Part shown: piece by piece, positions 11,743 to 23,622 of the stretch | How positions within the stretch are numbered: position 1 is the stretch's first letter | How the letters are laid out: each line of letters begins with the position of its first letter | Source of the DNA: Brachionus koreanus | Lineage: Eukaryota; Rotifera; Eurotatoria; Ploima; Brachionidae | Length of the DNA stretch: 64,000 nucleotides | Direction: 5' to 3' | Assembly: GCA_016987375.1 (NCBI GenBank) | Contig: PJRA01000048.1 | Location: 1,336,389 to 1,400,388, forward strand | The notes under the pieces: generated by a model | What the model was told of the DNA's origin: nothing | The model's input: only the letters and a program-made list of their open reading frames with translations | The model's database searches: none | Made by a program: the position numbers and the translations under genes

Positions 11743-14700
11743 CAAAATTAAGCAGTTTTTGCTTAAAGTTTTTATATTACTAAAAAAAATTTTAAAATTA
11801 AATAAATTATAACAGCACTATTCAAAAAAAATAAATCAATGATTTAAGGACCATCACATTATGTGATCAAGTGGTTATGAAATTTTTCCCTAATATAAAT
11901 TTACATTTTTTTTTAATTTAATAAATGACCAAAAGACATCATTTAATGACCAGTTCTAATAGTTATATCTTAGCTAAGTGCTCATATCCTCCAAATAAAA
12001 TAAAAATTTAGAATAGTAGCTGACAGAACATTTTGTTCCACTAAGAAAACTAATGATCACATTTTGCTTTACTTTAAAATTGAGTAAATATTTGTAAAAT
12101 TAAACAAGCCGTTATATAACAATAAAAAAAATAGTATTTTAGAATATAAACTAAATACCCAAAATATCGATATTTTAGGCTAAATAAAAGATTGATTTGC
12201 TTAATTTTTTCATCTTACTGCATAAGTTGTCAAGAAATAAAACAAATAAATTATTTAGATGAATTATTAATCTAATTTATTTAAAAAAAAAAAACTAATT
12301 TTTACAAAATAAGATAGCTCAATAGCATGTCTCTATTAATTTATGGTGAAGAATTTTTCAAAACAAGCAAATTATTAACAATTTTTTTGATTCTTGACTA
12401 ATAGAGACAATTTAGATAATTGAAAAAAATTTTAAAAAAATGTTATGAAACAAAGGGTTTATTGCCTTGAAATTCCATGTATCAGTTAAATACATAAATA
12501 ACCAAATCAACCAAAAACATCTAAATTATTTTATATCACTTTTTATTTGTTTATTAGTTTAGAAAATTATTTAGGCTGATTCTAGGCCGGTTGGAATGGA
12601 ATCTTAACTCTTCCTTTAAGCCGCATTATTAAATTTAAATATCAAAAAAAAAATTTTTCAAAATCTAAAAAATTAAGTTAATTAAGTTTTTAGAATTTGT
12701 AGTGACTTTTGTTCATTAGTTCGTACTTATTAAAAGTGTTAGAATGCACTATTAAGCTTTCTAAATCTTTTTATATTCAGTGACAATGAAATCTTCATTT
12801 GATGGGAAAATTTTTAAAAAATTCTTCATTTTTAATCAATCTTAATTTTATGTTGAATTTTTTTTTTAATCTGAAAAAAAAATTCAAGTTTTTTTTTAAA
12901 AATCTATTAAATAGAGTTAAAATGTTTAGTTTAAAAAATGGATAGGCAAACTGAACGCTAATGTAAAAATAGGTTACTGAAAGAAATGTAAATTAAAGAC
13001 TCGTTTCTCATAGACTAAAGAGTAGCAATTAAAAAAATAATAAAAAACTAAAGATAAAAGCAGATTATTAGCTTCATACAAATCAAAATAAAACTAGCTT
13101 TGTATTAAAAGTATTTAGATAAGCTTCTATTTTGATAAACACAATACCTGTTCTAATTACAAAAGTATCCATTACTTACCATCTTAACATAGCAGTTTAA
13201 TTGTCCAAACACTATGAATAAGAACACATTAAGACAGTGCAAATTTTGTTTATGTTTATGACCAAGAGACTGTAATTAAAATTATGGGGATTTATCTTCG
13301 AAATAAGAAAAAAAAAGGTCCAAGTCTATTTTTGATTCAATAGAAAAAGCCGACCAGTCTTGGTTTTATTTACAGTTTCTAAATATCGTTCACTCTTAGA
13401 CCCTAAGCTTCGTCTTATCTTGTCCCAATAGATTTGCACCACAACGAAATAATTTTAATTCATAGATCTAGATTTTAATTAACAAAAAGATTAAAAGTAT
13501 TTTTGATTTTTTTTGGATAAAAATGAAGCGATTAAGAAACCTCTAGTTATTGAATTTTATTGCGCTCATATAAAAATAATTAATTTTTTTTTTTATTTAA
13601 AAATAGCCTTTTCACTACATACAGACAACAAATATCTTCGGAGCATAGGCTGGACTATTAGTTTAATGAAAATTATCTATTCTCACTTGATACAATTTTA
13701 TCTTTTTTACAATAAAATTGTTGATGTTGACGTTTGGTCCACTTGTCAAAAATTCAAGTGCTTAGAATAATATAAAAATTAAAATTTGATTTTGATGAGT
13801 AAAATTCGGACTCAAATAGATAGATTTTAACAATCACTAAAAAGTAATTAATTTTATTTGGAAATAAATGAGCTATGGCCCGATTTGACTAGAGGTAGAA
13901 TTCGGAACTAGAAAAAATCAAAATTAAAATAAAAAATGATGCTGATGGTGGTGAGAAATCGATAAAATCGGCCTATTCTCAATTAATCATTTCAAACATT
14001 TTATCTTGAGCGAATTCAAGTCAATATTTTATCAGATTTGCAAGCTACAAATGTTTGTTTGTAATTAGTACAAGGTCTTAAAGAGATGGTTACATATCGA
14101 TATACTTTCATCTCACGTTGAAAGTTTAATTTTAATTAAAAGACTAATAAAAATCCAATTAGACCAAAGATCCAAGTTTCCACTTGATTGGTATTTAAAT
14201 GTTTACACAGGGTTTTCTTTTTCTTTTCTTTTTTTTTCAAGTTTTTATTTAAACTGCTCACTAAGTAAACTAATTTTTAATGAACAGCTACAATTTAAGT
14301 TTGTTTATTCAGATTTAAATTTTTTTTCTTCTAAATGTTAATTAAAATTTAAATTTCATTTTGTCAACGGAAGTTTAGGCTTGTTCCGCTTCAAACGTGA
14401 TTATGGATTAAATTTCGCTTTGTAAATAAAAGTACGTGATTAGCGCAAACACACATGCGTGCATTGTTTTTCATTTGGTGGACGCATCATGATTTTAAAT
14501 TAAAAATAAAAACTGCCAGAATTTGAATCTAAATTTAAGACAACACGGCAACACTTAATTTCGGACATGATAGATAAATATATGGCACTGGCCAGGCTCC
14601 ATAAGCTATGTTTTACTTTGATTACTAATCTTTTCTAGACAAGATTTTCTATTAATTTCACATGCTGGTTCTGAAAGCTATACTTTTCCAATTTCTTCTA

Positions 14701-15715
14701 ATTGTACAAAATTTTGTTTTCTTCTAAGCAAACAAGGCTCTTCTCCGAATTGTTCCCCAAATTTTAAATGAGGACAAAGTCATGTTCTACTTTGCTTTTA
14801 TCGCTGGATTTAAAGGTTAGTTTTTTTTATTTGGGAAATTTTTAATTATAGTTATCCATACAAAACTTTTCTAAAAATCAGTCGATTTTGTGAAAAGTGA
14901 GCTTGTTAATCTTAAACAAATCTTAAGTCATTGTTTGATGGGCTTCAAATGTTGTGTTTTCAAACCATCTTTTTTTAATAATTAAAAGATTATTAGATTT
15001 TAGCAAATGATATAAAATTTCAAGCAAATAAACCATAAATTTACAAGAAATTCGAGAAAGTAGCAAAAAAAATCGTTTTTTTTTATTAAATTTTTTTTTC
15101 ATAAAAATAGCAAGCATTCCGTCTAAATTAGGAAAATAAAGTTAAAGGAGATTTTGAATTTTAATCATATTTTTCTACACCGTGTTGTTGATTAAAATGA
15201 CTTAAAATTTTAATTAACGGAAATTTATTTTTTTTTCTTCAATAATCTCACTTGGTGCTATAGGTTTTTTAGCGAATTTAGTTGTCAAAATCGGCGACAA
15301 TATTTGCTTTATTATATTAATAATTTTTTGGTTGTTGCAAGCAATAATTTTGTCAGGTTTACGATGCTTTTTATTTTAATTGCCCTCATTTAATTGATCA
15401 ACTCTACATAAGACTAATTTGTTAAAAAGAATTTTTTTTTTTAATTTTTCTGAATTTTAATCAATATTTTTTTCCTTTTTAAAAAATTATTTTTTTCAAA
15501 GCAAAAAGATTCTCTCTCAAAGGCATTGGAAATTAAGTTTAAAATAAATGCTTTTATTTGAATAGAAATTTTAAACTAAGTTTATTTAAATTAATATAAT
15601 TTATTTTTTTCTCTATTTGTTTAACTTTGTCCCCAGTATGCTTATGCGTTAAGTTTGCTTTATATAATCGGTTTATCTTCTAATTAATTTAACAAACACT
15701 TGCTAGACACACGAG

Positions 15716-15736
15716 ACTCGGGCTTTGCAACCGAGT
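15716..15736. repeat. Short GC-rich hairpin
   Basis: ACTCGG (15716-15721) pairs with CCGAGT (15731-15736) around a 9-nt loop in otherwise AT-rich DNA. It is possibly a remnant of a structured RNA or repeat; nothing more can be said. Confidence 0.4.
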
Positions 15737-16716
15737 GACCTGAACACATTGAGAAAGCCAAATTTCAAATTAGCATTTCTATGATAGAAAAAAAAATAAA
15801 TAAAATCTTTATTATCTATTCAGATTGTTTAGAGAAATTTCTTTGTCTATTTGCAAAACAAATCACGCAAATAGACTCAAGTCTTTTGTTTGAAAAGCGC
15901 GCACACATCCCTAATGAATTGGTAAAACAAAAATTTACTTAATAATTTTAAATTCAATAAAATAAATTGCTTTTGCCTAAGCTAATTAAAATTTTGACTC
16001 AAGTCAAACAAGTCATTTTTATTTCATTCTAGATGCAATTTGTTTTCAAAAAAAAGTCTATAAATAATTTACCAGTAAATCGAATTGCTTTATGACCAGT
16101 ACATGAATCTAATTGTATTAAAAATACTCACGTGCAGAACATGATTAAAATATATTTATTCAACAGCTTAATTGTATAAGACTAATATTTGTTTAGAAAC
16201 TTTTTTTTTTGTTAAATGAAATTTGAGTCCAAGTCAAATTAGAGTTCCCATGAGTTTGGTTTTGATTTTTTTTTGACAGGTAAAAGTTTGCTCTTCAATA
16301 AACTTAATGGATAGACTAATTCGATTTTTTCTCAAACTATTATATTTGCTTTAATTTAAGTTAAATATTTAATTAAATCGAAAATTAGTTAAAATTTAAA
16401 ATTAGTTTTTCGATTAAAGAAGAACTAAACAAAATCAGGTGTAAACTAGATTTAGAAAAGAAATTCTCTAGCAAATTTATTGAACTGTTCATTTGAATAA
16501 TAGATGACCCTTAAAATAAATCGCCAAATAAAATAATAAAACCAGCCTCTTTTGTTTTCATTTTAGGCTTCAGAATTAATTAAATTTTTAAAATTCCTAG
16601 TGTTTTGCATTAATTTTAGTTTTGTTCTGTTTACGTAGAATACTTTCAAATAGGAAAATAGAGCTTTCAGCACTCTTACTAAAGTTAAATTTTTTGCAAC
16701 ATTGAAAGATAATGTC

Positions 16717-16730
16717 CGAGCACGTGCTCG
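16717..16730. promoter_or_regulatory. 14-bp palindrome with CACGTG E-box
   Basis: CGAGCACGTGCTCG is a perfect palindrome centred on the canonical CACGTG bHLH(-zip) site, in AT-rich non-coding DNA about 5.4 kb upstream of the Ig adhesion gene. The sequence match is direct; regulatory use is only a possibility. Confidence 0.3.
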
Positions 16731-19700
16731 ACATCAATTATGGAATTTTCAAAAATTAAAAATTTAAAGGTGCTGATGATTAATTTATTATTTATCATTT
16801 TTCTTTTTCAGTTTCAAAAGATTGATTTGATCGGCATTCAAGATTTTTGATTGTGCCATTTGAAAAAATTTGATTTATATTTTATTTCTTAGTACAATTT
16901 GAATAGTATACATGGGAATATTCATTATTTGAGCGGCTAATATTTCCTGTCTGTCAAATGTCCAGGCACGGATAGAAATTTAGATTTTGTTCATGTTTTT
17001 TAAGCCTTTAAAATTCAAGGGATTTGAATAAATTGACATGGAATAACAAAACAGCCTAAATCAATTAATTCTAGGGAAATTTTATACTCATTTGAGTGGA
17101 AAAAAATTGAACAAAAGTCAAATAAAGATAGGAACCAACTGTGATTATTTTAAAACAAATTTAGCCATTGATCTATTAATAAAAATAGAAAAAAAATAAA
17201 AGAAAAACGGATCTCCGTAAGCGCTCTCAATTTAATTAAATGTTCAATTCAAGAAATTTATTCGAATATTTATCAGTGTTCTTTATCATTATCACAAGGG
17301 TCATATAAGCATAAAACACTTAATATTTTCATTAATTTTGCTATTCAACTAGTTTTCTTGATAAGAGATCTTCGACTCTCTTGCTATGTGTGTCAATAGC
17401 GCTTAAAGTCATAAACTACCATTATCCTCGTCTATTATAAATCCATAAATTAATACATTTTATTTCCGTCTTTTATTAAAAAAAATTTTTTCTTCTTTAT
17501 GGCCAATATTTTCACTTGCAACCGAGGTTCGACTGATTATAAATAGACGAGTAGACCATCGGAACTAGCTGACTAAGAATTGAAATAATTAATTGGGACT
17601 CTTTTTGTTTCTGCTAATTGACAAAAAGGCTTAAAGCCCAACTGACTCGGTATTATTTTTTCAATTATATAACTAGGCTGACGTGTGCCTAAGCTATTCT
17701 AATCAAAAAAATCTAATTGCATATTTTTTTGTAAAATATTGATTGAATTTTCAGCAATCATACGGCTCTAGTGTTATTAATTAGAAAAATAATAAACACC
17801 AAAATCGTTAGTATAAACTAAAAAATATCTAGTTTAAAAATATTTATCAAATTTTTATTTAATAATGGTTGAAAAAACATAGTTTTGTTTAAAAGATAAT
17901 AATTGTAATTTAGTTTTAATTATTGACCAAAATTGTTAATCGAATTTTTATGTTATTCAATGAGCTTATAATTGTAAAATAATTCATTTAGCATTTAATA
18001 AAATAGATAGAAGAACTTTATTGTTTTCTATCATTCTAAGTCGAATATGAATTAAGTTTGGGCTTCATCAAGGCGAATATTTAATTTTCAAGTCTCTTAA
18101 AAGACTCTTTGGTTGTTAATGGCTCTTGAGAATAAAATTTTGCTATTTAAAAAACAATAAATTTTGTTTTTTAGCTTGGTCAAAATAAACACCTTTACTT
18201 GTGCGAGTTTTTAAATAACTCTGGAAGATTTTTCTTATATAAACTCTTAAAGAAATATTCAAACTAATGGATATCAAAAAAAAAAAAAAGAATACCTATA
18301 GTTGCTTTTTTTTCGTATTCAATTAGACTTTGTCTCATTCTCATTAAGCTAAAAATTGTCTGTAGGGCAAAAATTTTGGTCACTTTTTTTCTTAATTAAT
18401 TTTTTCTATTTCACCGGATTTTAAAAATTAATTTTCAAATTACTTATTTTTTTAATTGAATTTAATTTAACGACATATATTGTTTTTAAAATATTTAAAT
18501 TTTTTTTAAGCATTTGAAAATAAATGATTGTTAGCAGAATTTTTTTATTTAAGTAACTTAAATAGTTCTGGACGGAAATTTTGTGTAACCGGATGAATGA
18601 TAATTAATTTTTTTTAAGTGGTTATCGGGTGTCATTAAGATAGCCGAGGGCTTATTTTGATCAAAGTCACACAAAATCGGATTAAAATCCAAGTTAAACA
18701 GGAGTATAAACGTGTTTTAACAATGCAGATTAGAATTTTAAAATAAATTAATAATTGCTTCTGATGATGAGATAAATAGCATACGATTTATTACAAAGTT
18801 GAAACCGAAACGAGCTCAATCAAACTTATCTAATGCACTTAAGATTATGTAATATGAGATTTTAAAATGCACGTTTATTAGGTCCTATAAAACGGGCTCT
18901 TTCAAGCAAAAACGCCCTCAATTCTATTTTAAATATGCTTATTAGAATTAATACAAAATATCTAATTTCGATTATTCGACTAGGTTTAAGAATGGGATTT
19001 CAAATTAATTAATTTCCTTGTATATATTTTCATTTTCTCCTAGTCGAGTAGTTATCTAAATCATTTTTGGTTGTAATTGAAACCCTAGAGGCATCTATTC
19101 GTTCATCCATTAGAGCTACGTTTTCTATTCAAATCATTTTCTGCTTTATTCGTGACAATTTTTGTTTCAATTTTCAGCCCTATTTGCCTAAGTAGAAATT
19201 TAAGATTCAATTTAGAGCCCTTTAAGATAAGCATTTGCTTAATTAAATCAATTGAATGGAACAAGCAAATATCATGCTTGTCATACTGCTTGTTGAATAA
19301 TCAAGCAATTTTTTAGAATTATTTAAAATAAATAGTCTCATGCGGCACTTTTTGTCACCGAATCTCATTAGATTCTGAAAATGGCCGGAGATTTTACAGC
19401 AAAATTGAATTAGCGAGAGTTAATATTTTTTTTTTTGTTTTTTTTTATAAACAAAAATTCAAATCAATTCAGAAAAAAAAATATTTCCTTGACTAGCTTT
19501 GTATCAGTTATTTAGTGCACATTTGTTCGGGTTAAGGATAAATTTCTGGCTAAGATAATTTTGATAGATAACACTCTCTGCTAAATAGAAAAAAAAACTA
19601 TTCCTACTACTGTAAAAATATTCCATTAAATAATAAGATATGATTAATTACATTAAATGAGATTAATTTTTAATGATTAATTTAGAAACGAGCCAAGTTC

Positions 19701-20981
19701 AGCTGATAAAATAGGAACCCAAAAATTTTATCTCGTTTTTAATTACTAAAAAATTGGGGCTTTAAATTCATAAATATCCACAAGCATATAAACGCTCTAC
19801 GAGTTTATCTTTGGCTAAGAAACTAAAAATTAATTTTTATCATTTTTTTTCTATATCTCAAGACTTTTAATGTTGCTTTAGATACGAGCTGAGAAATAAT
19901 TTTTTCCGATTGCATGTGTCCATTTCCATTTCCATTATAGAATTCACTTATTGTCATTATCTATGGAATTTAGATGTTTTTTCATGCATCAACTAGTCCC
20001 AAGCTATCTATATGGTAATTTTGGGCTCTTTCACGTAAATTGAATTAAAACAAACCGTCTAGGCTATTCATTTATTCATTAAATTTTTCGACTGTAAATA
20101 ATTTACAGTTAAGATTACCATTTTATTTTTTCTAAAAAGGCATATTAATTGGAATTGAGCGATTTAGCTTTTCTGAATTGTTAATTAGGGAATTTTGGTC
20201 ATTTATGCGCTATTTCATACTCGGCTAGATTAGAATCGCAATTGTTATTTGGTTACAAATAATCAACAAATAATCTTAAAAAGCAACTAGACCAAAATTA
20301 ATTTTATTATTTTCAGTTTAGTCTGTAGATTATATGATAGATTAAATGAATAAAATTGTAAAACCACTATATTTTTTTTGTTCTTAAAATCATTTCAAAA
20401 TTCTAACACTACTACAAAACGTGTCTAAATTGTATCGAACAATCACACTCGGTCTAATTTACCCCTCAAGGCTATGTTTTAATTACAAGACTTATTGGTT
20501 ACAGAATAACATCACTTGTCAATTTTGATAGATTTTACATACTAATTTAGCCAAAGAGCTAATATTTACTCAAGTATTTAACTAATCGTGAAAACTCTGT
20601 AACATGCTGTTTTTTAGAATCGTTTCAATATTTAGCTTTAATCAAAATTTCAATTCATTCAGCTTAATCGGATAGCAGCTACATTTGAATTAGACATTGA
20701 ATGTAGAATTGTTGAAAAATACTTTGACTTTAAAAAACTAAATTTATTCCATAAAGGCTTTGGAAAAATATGATGCCACAGCTCAATTTTTTTTTCCTTT
20801 TTTCCTTATGTTGAGGTTTCAAGTGGAGGTGCTTGAACCAACGGTTATTTTTAATAGTTACTGTTGAGGTTTTAAATAAAAGACGGTTTTAAGGTTCAAA
20901 CATTTTTATTCGAGACAATTTTATTTTAACAAAAGAGAATATATTTTTAACAAAAAACAAAACTTAATTTTAACAATGTTT

Positions 20982-21019
20982 CATCACTAGTCCTTGACAT
21001 AAGCCAAGTACTAGTGATG
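20982..21019. repeat. 10-bp perfect inverted repeat beside SINE-like element
   Basis: CATCACTAGT (20982-20991) is the exact reverse complement of ACTAGTGATG (21010-21019), with an 18-nt spacer. It lies about 100 bp from the tRNA-related element, so it may be part of the same mobile unit. Confidence 0.6.
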
Positions 21020-21119
21020 TGGAGTGAGGAGCTACAGAGTTAGTCCGCAACACTTATTCACTGTTTGTGGAGCATAGGGTTATTACTTTTTATTTCATAA
21101 TTTCTTTGTAATTTTTTTT

Positions 21120-21240
21120 ATTCTTGGACATTTGGGTAGTTAGTCCGTCGCGTTTGCAGCCGGAACTGAATGAAGATTCGAACCCTCGATCTTCTAATTG
21201 ATGTCGGGTGTTCGAACCACTACACCACAGAACCGACAGC
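21120..21240 (-). mobile_element. tRNA-related SINE-like element (or degenerate tRNA)
   Basis: On the minus strand there is a good RNA polymerase III A box (TGGTGTAGTGG, 21217-21227) and B box (GGTTCGAATC, 21175-21184) with about 32 bp between them, as in tRNA genes. A 4-bp D stem (GTGT/ACAC) can form. The anticodon stem and the T stem have mismatches and the acceptor ends do not pair well, so a functional tRNA is unlikely. Downstream sequence continues GC-richer than its surroundings. The motif GTTAGTCCG occurs in the plus strand both near 21140 and near 21040, which suggests the unit extends to the left. Confidence 0.55.
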
Positions 21241-22089
21241 CCCAAAATTAAAAGAGACTAAAAATTTTCAATGTTTTGAATTCAAATGAATGTATGGGCA
21301 TATTCATCCAAAATAAAGTCAAGTTCTTAAAGTTAGATTAGAAAAGACACTAGCAATAAATTATATTAGGTATCGCGTATCAAATTTTTATTTAAAGAAA
21401 AAATTTGCTAAGATAAGAGATTAGAGTAGTACAAAAAAAGAAATTTTCGGATTAAAATTCAATTAATCAAAGCAGGTTTTTTCAATCAAGATTTTATCTA
21501 TCGCAAAATTGAAATTTCTTTAATCCAAGTCCAATCAAAATAGGAATGTTTATTTTTTTAGGGATTTGGATGTAAATTTTGTTGAGTAAATAAACAGTTT
21601 TTTTTCTTCTTTTTTTTTTATACAAGAATATTGAGAGAAAAAAAATGAAACTTTGTAATTTAATTCATAGGACCGCTGTTTATAATTCAACCGACAGTAT
21701 GTGCTAGCTTAATGGCAAACAATTGATTCTAGATTTTTATTGAGAATACTATTCTCGGAATTTTGATTAAAAAATAAACTAACTTTAATTAAAATGTTTA
21801 ATTTTAATATTTAATTGAGAAATTGTCATTTTGAAAATTTTCTGCAAAACTCTGCTACGCCACATGCCATCAAAATGCTCATCGATCAATCAAAATCTAG
21901 ACTGGAGCTATTTAAAACAATAGCCAATAAATATTTCGATTAAAAATCAATAATTCTTAGATCCGTATAAACTTAGCTGGAACTAATCATTCTGATTTTT
22001 AGGACTCGCTAAGTCAATATTCTTTCTTCAAAGCAAACAATAAACACCTAAATAATTTTCTTATTTCTATTGTTTAGATAATAAACGAG

Positions 22090-23622
22090 ATGAAAATCTG
22101 TTCACTAATTGCCATCTTTTTTGTCCTTGTAGCAGGCACAGTGTGCAATAGCGACATTTGCCACCAAAACACGCACACAGAATCCACCGAGCCATGTTTT
22201 GATCTGCAAAAATTCACCTATGATCTGAACAAGCGTGCTCAAGTGGACAAATCAGCCGAGTTCGAGTGCCACGTTCAAAACAAAGACTCGATCTCGATCG
22301 CATGGTTGCATGAAAATCAGCTGATATCATTAAACGATCAGGTATTAGTACCGGACACAAATTTAGAGCTAATAACTGATTCGCAAACAAAATTTAATTT
22401 GAGAATAAAATCAGTGGATACTTCTCATAAAGGATTGTACAGATGCCAGATAATATCCAAAATACCAAAAAATTTGGAATACAATCTTGATGTACTGGTT
22501 CCGCCGACAATCACCAGAATTCCGAGCAGCGATGTGATAACTTTAGATGAGGGTGATTCAATTACCATTCAATGCATCGCTCATGGCAATCCAAAGCCCT
22601 CATTAACTTGGAGCAAAACTGGCGTCAAACCCGGCCACACAATCATTGATGAATTAAAGCATACTTTAACTCTCGGAAATGTCGACGAAACCCATTCTGA
22701 CACTTATAGATGCATTGCTAAAAACGAAGTTGGCAATCCGGTTACTAGTGAATTTCAAGTTTTGGTAAAATTTAAACCCAAAGTGAGCATTTCAAGTCAA
22801 GCTAATATTCACCAAAATGTCTTGTACTCTTCTGTTAATAAAAAAGAACACTTTAAATGCAAGGTAAATTCATATCCAAAGCCTAAAATCACTCTTTTAC
22901 GCGATGATGTCCCATTGCCGGAATCAAGCTATTCTATTGATGAGACTGAGACAGAAAAGCAACAATACACTCTAAGTTATAGATTTAGCACTTATGAGGA
23001 AAGTTTTGGGGTCTACAAGTGTATGGCTGAAAACGAAATGGGAAGTAGCATGAGCGAAGTAAAGGTCACTGGTTTGACTTCGGACGTAGCTTTAACTAGT
23101 GATAAACTGCCCATTTATAGCGATGCTGCTGTATTTGAATGGACTGTGCATTCAGGCTCACCAATTCAGGAACTAAATGTTCAAGTATTTGGCTCAAATA
23201 ATACAAATTTTACCAATTTAGTCACAAAAACAAAACAAGTACAATCAGATGGGTCCGAATCTATTCCAACTTATCACAATGAAAATGTTGTCTACAAAGA
23301 TTATTTTGATTTGACTAGATTGCAGGCCAATTCGACTTATACGGTTCGACTAAGAGTAAAAAATGAGATGAACGAATGGTCGCAATGGTCAAGAAATTTG
23401 ACTGTGCGAACACATTCAGAGCAAAGCGAAGACAAATCAATTAGACACAGATCACAAATTTACCATCACAGACATCACAAATTTCACAAAAATCTCGCTC
23501 AACAGGCTGGATCAAGAGATTTAAGTGGCAAACGATTTAACACATATTTAAATTCGGCTTCGTTTAAGAAGTGTAAATTTCTATTGATCTTGAATATTTT
23601 TGCATTATTTTTGATTTTTTGA
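22090..23622 (+). CDS. GPI-anchor-type cell adhesion protein, 3 Ig + FN3
   Basis: 510 aa in one exon. Residues 1-20 are a signal peptide (MKICSLIAIFFVLVAG...). Three Ig domains follow, each with the Cys...Trp...YxC signature: about residues 45-135 (FECHV...AWL...LYRCQ), 140-230 (IQCIAHGNPKPSLTW...TYRCIAKNEVG) and 235-330 (FKCKVNSYPKPKITL...VYKCMAENEMG). A fibronectin-III domain at about 335-443 ends with NEWSQWS. A His/Arg-rich linker follows, then a hydrophobic C-terminus (FLLILNIFALFLIF) typical of a GPI-anchor signal. The 3 Ig + 1 FN3 + GPI plan resembles the Drosophila Wrapper/Klingon and lachesin-related neural adhesion proteins. N-linked sites such as NNTNFT are present in the FN3. A 3' splice site (TGTTTAG) lies only about 12 nt before the ATG. 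Confidence 0.85.
   Translation: MKICSLIAIFFVLVAGTVCNSDICHQNTHTESTEPCFDLQKFTYDLNKRAQVDKSAEFECHVQNKDSISIAWLHENQLISLNDQVLVPDTNLELITDSQTKFNLRIKSVDTSHKGLYRCQIISKIPKNLEYNLDVLVPPTITRIPSSDVITLDEGDSITIQCIAHGNPKPSLTWSKTGVKPGHTIIDELKHTLTLGNVDETHSDTYRCIAKNEVGNPVTSEFQVLVKFKPKVSISSQANIHQNVLYSSVNKKEHFKCKVNSYPKPKITLLRDDVPLPESSYSIDETETEKQQYTLSYRFSTYEESFGVYKCMAENEMGSSMSEVKVTGLTSDVALTSDKLPIYSDAAVFEWTVHSGSPIQELNVQVFGSNNTNFTNLVTKTKQVQSDGSESIPTYHNENVVYKDYFDLTRLQANSTYTVRLRVKNEMNEWSQWSRNLTVRTHSEQSEDKSIRHRSQIYHHRHHKFHKNLAQQAGSRDLSGKRFNTYLNSASFKKCKFLLILNIFALFLIF

Larger units (their letters stand above)
9108..21110. other. Gene desert of about 12 kb
   Basis: I found no exon I could support on either strand. The short open frames (such as 13513-13770 plus and 14923-15117 minus) have AT-driven composition and no recognisable domain. 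Structures noted are a diverged repeat near 9860-9985, a perfect 23-bp hairpin at 11693-11742, a small GC-rich hairpin at 15716-15736 and a 14-bp palindrome containing CACGTG at 16717-16730. The stretch upstream of the Ig adhesion gene may hold its regulatory DNA; that is inference. Confidence 0.5.

Noticed and set aside
13513..13770. 85-aa open frame in the gene desert
   Set aside because: Composition follows the AT-rich background, with no signal peptide, domain or splice partner.
21120..21240. Functional tRNA gene
   Set aside because: A and B boxes are good, but the anticodon and T stems do not pair, so a tRNA-derived repeat fits better.
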